From the NCBI GenBank assembly GCA_001873185.1, contig MNYQ01000138.1, forward strand, positions 1 to 48,618: DNA of 48,618 nt, read 5' to 3'. Numbering within the stretch: the first letter of the stretch is position 1; every line of letters starts with the position of its first letter. Of the stretch, positions 44,161 through 48,618 are shown piece after piece. The notes under the pieces are model-generated. The model was given only the letters and a program-made list of their open reading frames with translations. It searched no databases and was not told where the DNA came from. A program made the position numbers and the translations under genes. The stretch comes from Ignavibacteria bacterium CG2_30_36_16 (lineage in GTDB: Bacteria; Bacteroidota; Ignavibacteria; Ignavibacteriales; Ignavibacteriaceae).

Positions 44161-44676
44161 TTAATTTCGTTCCGTTTGATTGAACATCTGTATTAATTTT
44201 TGCCTCATTTTTTCAATTTCTGCACGCTCCTCTACACTAAGATGAAGCTGCCGGAAGTTCAAGCCGCTTTTTGTAATGCCATAACTCACAATCCGAGCAT
44301 TGGTACTGCCTTTAGAATAATTACCTTCCAGCTCAATTCCAATTTTTGAAGCCGGGCTCAAACTTTCATCATCAGAAGAATTTACAATAAGATCTTCACG
44401 GATTCTGGGTTCGCTTAAAAGAGGGTTTTCGGGATCAACAGTACCGGAATTAAGAACAAACAAAACAGCAATGATTGTTAACGCAAGCGCCGCCGATGGA
44501 ATGAGTCGCGGAGTGATAAATATTTTTTTCCACCAGGGTTCGGGCGCAGCATATTTTTCTGCATTAATTCGTCTCATCAAATCCGAATCAAAATTGGGCG
44601 GCACTGTAACTTGTTTAAGTCCGTCTAATAGGCTCCTTATATCTTCATACATTTTTTCTTCTTCTTCGTAACCCAT
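44161..44676 (-). CDS. Single-pass membrane protein, probable partner of the adjacent ECF sigma factor
   Basis: This 171-residue protein has an N-terminal cytoplasmic helical region (MYEDIRSLLDGLKQVTVPPNFDSDLMRRINAEKY), one membrane segment at about 59-78 (LIPSAALALTIIAVLFVLNS) and an extracytoplasmic tail ending in a charged helix (SVEERAEIEKMRQKLIQMF). The layout and its place 10 bp after a sigma gene fit an anti-sigma factor. It has no cysteines and so lacks the zinc-binding anti-sigma motif. The role is inferred from architecture and synteny only. AAAGG lies 8 nt before the ATG. Confidence 0.65.
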   Translation of the reverse strand: MGYEEEEKMYEDIRSLLDGLKQVTVPPNFDSDLMRRINAEKYAAPEPWWKKIFITPRLIPSAALALTIIAVLFVLNSGTVDPENPLLSEPRIREDLIVNSSDDESLSPASKIGIELEGNYSKGSTNARIVSYGITKSGLNFRQLHLSVEERAEIEKMRQKLIQMFNQTERN

Positions 44677-44686
44677 CAGTAAACCT

Positions 44687-45274
44687 TTATTCGTTATATA
44701 TATCCTTCAATAATTTTTGTAATTGCGCTCTTCCGCGGTTAATTCTCGATTTTACCGTACCAACGCTGACATTAGTTATCTCGGCAATTTCTTCATACGA
44801 AAGTCCCTGGACATCTCTAAGTATTACAACGTTTCTATAAGCGCCAGAAACTTTTTTGAATGCAGCCTGAATTATTTTATCCTTTATTTTGCTGTCTGTC
44901 AAAACATCGGGTCGATATTGCTCATCGGGAATATCATAGGTCTCGTCATTTTCGCCGTATGAGTTGATAGAGAAAATATTTCTTCTTTTACGCCGCTGGT
45001 ATTCAGTGCGTGCAAGGTTACCGGCAATTGTGTAAATCCATGTTGAAAATTTTGCAATGGATTTATAAGAATCTTTATTCTTATAAACTTTAATCATGGT
45101 TTCCTGAACAACATCGCTGCTGGTTTCGTAATCGCCAAGAAATCTGTACACATAATTCATCAACGGATTTTTATACCGCTGTACCAAAATTTCAAAAGCG
45201 TGAAGAGTATCATTCTGCTGAAACTCTAATATCAACTCCTCATCGTTTAATTCGTTTAGCCTTCTGTCAGTCAA
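44687..45274 (-). CDS. ECF-type RNA polymerase sigma factor
   Basis: This 195-residue sigma-70-family protein has only regions 2 and 4. Region 2 covers about 24-95 (ILVQRYKNPLMNYVYRFLGDYETSSDVVQETMIKVYKNKDSYKSIAKFSTWIYTIAGNLARTEYQRRKRR). Region 4 covers about 133-190 (AFKKVSGAYRNVVILRDVQGLSYEEIAEITNVSVGTVKSRINRGRAQLQKLL), with a clear helix-turn-helix. It directs envelope or stress responses in related systems; its regulon here is unknown. The upstream 164 bp hold a duplicated motif. A probable membrane anti-sigma gene follows at 10 bp. Confidence 0.94.
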   Translation of the reverse strand: MTDRRLNELNDEELILEFQQNDTLHAFEILVQRYKNPLMNYVYRFLGDYETSSDVVQETMIKVYKNKDSYKSIAKFSTWIYTIAGNLARTEYQRRKRRNIFSINSYGENDETYDIPDEQYRPDVLTDSKIKDKIIQAAFKKVSGAYRNVVILRDVQGLSYEEIAEITNVSVGTVKSRINRGRAQLQKLLKDIYNE

Positions 45275-45308
45275 AGGATTTATACTTTCGATAAAATTAA
45301 ATGTTTCC

Positions 45309-45417
45309 TTTAGTGGACAATAAATTACTTAAAAAAGTTGTTAATTTGAAAATTTATGTGCAATGCGGCGATATTTTTGATTGAGTGTATAGTTTAACGG
45401 ACAATGAATTTACTTAG
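45309..45417. repeat. Two copies of a ~24-bp motif upstream of the ECF sigma gene
   Basis: TTTAGTGGACAATAAATTACTTA (45309-45331) and TTTAACGGACAATGAATTTACTTA (45393-45416) match at all but three positions plus one inserted base, and are 84 bp apart. They are direct repeats in the promoter region of the sigma gene. They may be paired sites for a regulator or for autoregulation. No known consensus was recognised. Confidence 0.5.
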
Positions 45418-45438
45418 TAGAACCTTTTTAAATCAAAA

Positions 45439-46452
45439 TCATGAAAGAATTTCCAAAATCAAAATAGTTACAATTGTTTTTTCGTCCGCAGATGACGTTT
45501 TAATCGAAATATCAGCTTTAAGAAGAGCAGATGCTGCATTTATTATTTGATTATCCGAGTAAATTTTTCGCGCTTCCAAATAATCTTTATAATAGAATGG
45601 ATGGGTCCCTACAATCCTTGCTGCTGCCTGGTTTGGTATTTTTTTTTCGGTCAATTCATTAACCCGCACAAGTCCGGTAAAATATCGGGTTAACATATGA
45701 ACAAGGTAGGTTGCAGCAGCGCCTTTACTGATCATATTCAAAGCTATTTTTAAAGATCGGGATTTGTTCCTCTTCCCGATTGCATTTTGAAGATCGAATA
45801 TTGTAAACTCTTTTGACTGTGTTGACAAAGCCTTAATTGAATCTATTGTTATTTCATGAACATCGCCGAGGTATATGAATATTTTTTCGAGTTGGGATTC
45901 GAGTAGGTTCCGGTTTTCTCCGGAGATGTCCATTAAAAGTTGTGCATTTTCGGGAGTTAGTGTTTTCCCTTTTGCGGCAGTAAAATCAATTAACCAGTTA
46001 ACGAGTGTGTTGCCTTTTAGTTCTTTTGCCTCAAACATATAATTTTTTTCGGCAAGAGTTTTTAATGGTTCGGTTGCTGCACTGCTGACGGGACCATTAT
46101 TGACAATTGCGAGAATTGTAAAATCAGGCGGAGAGGCGGCATAAGATGCAAGAGCCTTTTTATCTTTTAGCTTGTCAAAATCTTTTAAGAGAATAAATTT
46201 TTTTCCAGAACCGAAAGGAAAGGCGGTTGCAAAATCAATTACTTCTACAACTGATTTTTCTTCTCCCTGAAATGTTTCTCTATCAAAGTCAGATCCAATC
46301 ATCGGTTTAACAGCAGCTTCAATTGTATTTACCGCATTTTCTATTCCGAACGAATCTTCTCCAAAGAAAAAATATATTGGAAGCAGCTTCCCTGCTTTGA
46401 TGTTTTTAACAGCCTCCGTAATTGGAGGCGCACTAATTTTACTTTTCGCCAT
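45439..46452 (-). CDS. holA: DNA polymerase III subunit delta (HolA)
   Basis: HolA is the clamp-opening subunit of the replication clamp loader. The 337-residue protein matches the family: LLPIYFFFGEDSFGIENAVNTIEAAV at the N-terminus, GSGKKFILLKDFDKLKDKKALASYAASPPDFTILAIV, then NAQLLMDISGENRNLLESQLEKIFIYLGDVHEITIDSIKALSTQSKEFTIFDLQNAIGKRN. The length is normal. Its start lies 14 bp inside the end of the metS-like ORF, so it may be read from the transporter's transcript. Confidence 0.93.
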   Translation of the reverse strand: MAKSKISAPPITEAVKNIKAGKLLPIYFFFGEDSFGIENAVNTIEAAVKPMIGSDFDRETFQGEEKSVVEVIDFATAFPFGSGKKFILLKDFDKLKDKKALASYAASPPDFTILAIVNNGPVSSAATEPLKTLAEKNYMFEAKELKGNTLVNWLIDFTAAKGKTLTPENAQLLMDISGENRNLLESQLEKIFIYLGDVHEITIDSIKALSTQSKEFTIFDLQNAIGKRNKSRSLKIALNMISKGAAATYLVHMLTRYFTGLVRVNELTEKKIPNQAAARIVGTHPFYYKDYLEARKIYSDNQIINAASALLKADISIKTSSADEKTIVTILILEILS

Positions 46453-46561
46453 TTGATGATTTCAATTTTTCGTATTTAACAGCACGGGATAAAAAATAAA
46501 TCAATCCGCCCCAAACAATTCCGAGCACAAACGCTGTCGTTATTATCGTTAAAATATTCAT
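46439..46561 (-). CDS. MetS-like small subunit of an NSS amino-acid transporter (not in ORF track)
   Basis: The minus strand encodes MNILTIITTAFVLGIVWGGLIYFLSRAVKYEKLKSSNGEK, 40 residues. One hydrophobic helix (about 4-24) and a basic tail are what is seen in MetS, the small subunit of MetPS-type methionine/alanine importers. It starts one base after the stop of the NSS transporter gene (TGATATG), so it is translationally coupled, and ends 14 bp inside holA. Its context next to an NSS transporter makes the call strong. It is too short for the ORF track. Confidence 0.8.
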   Translation of the reverse strand: MNILTIITTAFVLGIVWGGLIYFLSRAVKYEKLKSSNGEK

Positions 46562-46562
46562 A

Positions 46563-48026
46563 TCAGTCTTCCAGCGTTTTACGGACTAAAAACTTATTTA
46601 ATAAAATAAACGTCACTAATATAATACCCCACTGGAATAAACATGTACCTGCATTTTCTGCATGAAATGGATTCCACCATTCCGGATCCCATGCGGCAGA
46701 TGAAATGAGCCACCAGGAAATTAGAACACCCACTTGAAGCGGTATTAAATATTTGATTACGACATTGTACCACTTGCCGATTTTTACATCACTGCCCATT
46801 CCGTTAATAACTTCGCGCCTAAATTTATCAACGCCATAGCGGATGATTGAAAAAGCAATAAATGCACCGCTTAAAATTAAACCTACGCCCCAAACCCAAT
46901 CCTGATTAGCAAAAAAAACAGGACTGAGAGCCGATGGAATTCCGAGTAAAAATCCCGTAACAGCGACAATAGTAATTGCTCTTCTTCTTTTCAATCCGAA
47001 ATCTATTAAAGTGCGGGTTGAAAGTTCAACCATCGACATTAATGAGGTTGTCGCTGCAAAAAACAAAGCAAGAAAAAATATAGAAGCAAAAAAAGCATTT
47101 ACTAAAAATGACGAGGAAATTTTTGCGAACAAACCGGGAAGGTAGATAAATGTTAATCCTGTATTTGCCGGACCGGATTGAGATATTTGCGTCATTGCAT
47201 CAACAGAACTGAGAGAAAAAACAGTTAAGAAAATTGTAATACCTGCAATTATGGAAACCGAATTGTTTCCGAAACCAATTAATGCAGCATTTAATGCGAT
47301 GTCTTCTTTCTGCCGCATGTAAATTGCATAAGTTAAAATCAATCCCCAGCCGGCGCCGGTATCCCATGCGTTTTGTGTAAGTGCATTAAGCCAAACTTTA
47401 TAATCCATCAGTATGTTGATGTCCGGGGTAAAGAAAAATTTTATTCCTTCAATTGCATTTGGTAAAGTAACAGCACGAATGAGAAGAACAATTAAAATCA
47501 ACAGCAAGGAAGGGACTAAGAACTTAGTAACGCTTTCAATCCCTTTTGAAATCCCGCGGTAAATTACAAAAGCAACAACAGCCATTGAAATTAAATGATA
47601 GATAATCGGCTGTGAGCTTGATGAGAATTTCTCCCAATAGGAAAGGTAATCTGTAGTGTTGAATAAATCGCCTGACACGGCGGCGATGAAATAACGGAGC
47701 GTCCAACCAGTTACAACAGAATAATAAAACATTATTGCGGTTGATACAAATGCGATGAAAGCGCCCATCCAGCCGAAGCGTTTGCCCGCGGTTTTTGCTA
47801 TTGCGCCAAGAGGCGCGAGGCGCGAGGATTTTCCGATCGCAAACTCAGCAATAATTAAAGGCACTGACCAGATCAATAAAAAAACGACCCACGGAATTAG
47901 AAATGAACCGCCGCCGTTTTGTGCAACAATGCGGGGGAAGCGCCAGATATTACCCGTACCAATCGCTATTCCGATGGTTGCAAGAATAAGCGCCCAGCGG
48001 GAAGAAAAAAATTCTTGTTGTTTCAT
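46563..48026 (-). CDS. Sodium-dependent NSS-family amino-acid transporter (MetP-like)
   Basis: This 487-residue membrane protein has the neurotransmitter:sodium symporter fold. The signature first helix ATIGIAIGTGNIWRFPRIVAQNGGGSFLIPWV carries the unwound sodium and substrate site. Later helices include NAWDTGAGWGLILTYAIYMRQKEDI and FAATTSLMSMVELSTRTLIDFG, which also contribute sodium ligands in the family. It imports an amino acid with Na+. The adjacent metS-like gene suggests methionine or alanine as substrate, but this is inference. No ribosome binding site stands out. Confidence 0.93.
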   Translation of the reverse strand: MKQQEFFSSRWALILATIGIAIGTGNIWRFPRIVAQNGGGSFLIPWVVFLLIWSVPLIIAEFAIGKSSRLAPLGAIAKTAGKRFGWMGAFIAFVSTAIMFYYSVVTGWTLRYFIAAVSGDLFNTTDYLSYWEKFSSSSQPIIYHLISMAVVAFVIYRGISKGIESVTKFLVPSLLLILIVLLIRAVTLPNAIEGIKFFFTPDINILMDYKVWLNALTQNAWDTGAGWGLILTYAIYMRQKEDIALNAALIGFGNNSVSIIAGITIFLTVFSLSSVDAMTQISQSGPANTGLTFIYLPGLFAKISSSFLVNAFFASIFFLALFFAATTSLMSMVELSTRTLIDFGLKRRRAITIVAVTGFLLGIPSALSPVFFANQDWVWGVGLILSGAFIAFSIIRYGVDKFRREVINGMGSDVKIGKWYNVVIKYLIPLQVGVLISWWLISSAAWDPEWWNPFHAENAGTCLFQWGIILVTFILLNKFLVRKTLED

Positions 48027-48134
48027 CTACTCGTATTATTTTAAAATGGTTTACTGGTGAAAAAGGCGAAGCGAATTTAGAGATTAGTTTTGAAAAATAA
48101 AAGAAACATTGCCGGGAATTTGGAATTCTACAAA

Positions 48135-48335
48135 CAGTCCGGTCCTACGGAACTGCACAATGTCTTTTCAAAACACCAACAATATCTTTTCGTTTTTAGC
48201 TCCGTAGGAGCTTGCTGTTTATAGAAAGAATAACAAAGTAAATATTTTAGCTCCGTAGGAGCGGGCTGTTGTGTTATCTTTCTACAATTTTAATTTCTTT
48301 TTCATAAATCGTTTAACAGGTCGCTCCGATGGAGC
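48135..48335. repeat. Group of GCTCC-nnn-GGAGC palindromes
   Basis: Four related palindromes lie in 200 bp: CAGTtccGTAGGAccggACTG on the minus strand (48135-48155), AGCTCC-gta-GGAGCT (48198-48212), GCTCC-gta-GGAGC (48250-48262) and GCTCC-gat-GGAGC (48323-48335). The flanks also recur: TGCTGTTTATAGAAAG after copy two and GGGCTGTTGTG...CTTTCTAC after copy three. The family matches the palindromes at 1-114. The block sits in the 443-bp gap between the NSS gene and the transposase, which holds no other gene. Confidence 0.7.
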
Positions 48336-48469
48336 TATGTTGTGATATATGATTTTTCTCTCCTGACTTCTGCCACTTTTAAAAAATCAAAAAAAAGTTG
48401 AGAAAATAGAGCAAATAGGGGATATTTCTCGTAATTTGTCACACGAATCTTCCAAATAGATGACAAAAA

Positions 48470-48618
48470 ATGCTGAAAGTACGAAAAGCCCCAACATCAA
48501 ACGGCGCTACCGAAGTTCAAGTTGTTTTTTATAAAAATAGAGAACCAAGAGTCGTAAAACATATTGGCAGCGGCAGATCCAAAGAAGAGATCAAATCTTT
48601 ATATAAGCAAGGGCACGC
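48470..48618 (+). CDS. IS1634-like transposase, 5' end only
   Basis: The reading frame starts at ATG 48470 and is open to the window edge: 49 residues beginning MLKVRKAPTSNGATEVQVVFYKNREPRVVKHIGSGRSKEEI and continuing SLYKQGHA. The N-terminal pattern (basic start, SG...VQVV, then VVKHIGSGRSKEEIKSLY) is typical of IS1634/IS4-group DDE transposases. The catalytic residues would lie beyond the window. The left insertion-sequence end is probably just upstream, but no terminal repeat can be defined without the other end. Confidence 0.65.
   Translation, partial: MLKVRKAPTSNGATEVQVVFYKNREPRVVKHIGSGRSKEEIKSLYKQGH

Overview
The window is an AT-rich bacterial chromosome segment, most likely from the Ignavibacteria/Chlorobi side of the Bacteroidota group. 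Two secreted proteases end in the NYPNPFNP-type C-terminal sorting domain used by type IX secretion, and this spelling is typical of Ignavibacteria. Most genes lie on the minus strand in tight operons with short overlaps. No rRNA, tRNA or CRISPR array was seen. The taxonomic call is an inference from protein signatures, not a search result.

Layout. 1-328: palindromic repeats and hairpins, no gene. 329-3831: a YwbE-like protein and a NYN/OST-HTH RNase-like protein (plus strand), then a secreted C39-like peptidase. 4111-25370: one chemotaxis and flagellar cluster, transcribed leftward in the order HEAT protein, cheR, cheY-like, cheY, cheZ-like, cheA, cheB, small unknown, flgB, flgC, small unknown, fliE, fliF, fliG, fliH, fliI, fliJ, motE-like, giant fliK, flgD, TIGR02530-like, flgE. 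A lone receiver-domain gene lies upstream. 25466-29985: DUF2905, a TlpA-like thioredoxin lipoprotein, small membrane proteins, glutamine synthetase and enolase. 29986-30661: a hairpin-rich noncoding stretch. 30662-37256: a secreted M28 peptidase and a TolC/MacB-permease/HlyD export operon with no ATPase. 37553-43645: a YtxH protein and an RND efflux operon. 43813-48026: ribosomal protein L31B, an ECF sigma factor with a likely membrane partner, holA, and a two-gene NSS sodium symporter (metS-like small subunit plus main subunit). 48135-48618: further palindromic repeats and the start of an IS1634-like transposase cut by the window edge.

How the genes work together. The cluster encodes most of the rod, MS ring, C-ring FliG, export ATPase complex and hook, plus a chemotaxis phosphorelay with its own CheZ-like phosphatase. 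It holds no cheW, receptor, fliM/fliN, flhA/B, fliA or flagellin, so these must lie elsewhere. Its gaps carry recognisable promoter signals. TAAA-N15-nnCGATAr (sigma-28/FliA geometry) occurs before the lone receiver gene, before the HEAT-che operon and before flgE. A TGGCA-N7-TTGC element (sigma-54 geometry) precedes flgB. Together they suggest at least two alternative sigma factors divide the cluster into separately timed units.

The best candidates for new biology are the small conserved-looking ORFs inside the motility operons, the HEAT-repeat protein heading the chemotaxis operon, the 1105-residue FliK, the structured flgE leader, and two small genes missing from the ORF track (a 35-aa membrane peptide and a MetS-like subunit).
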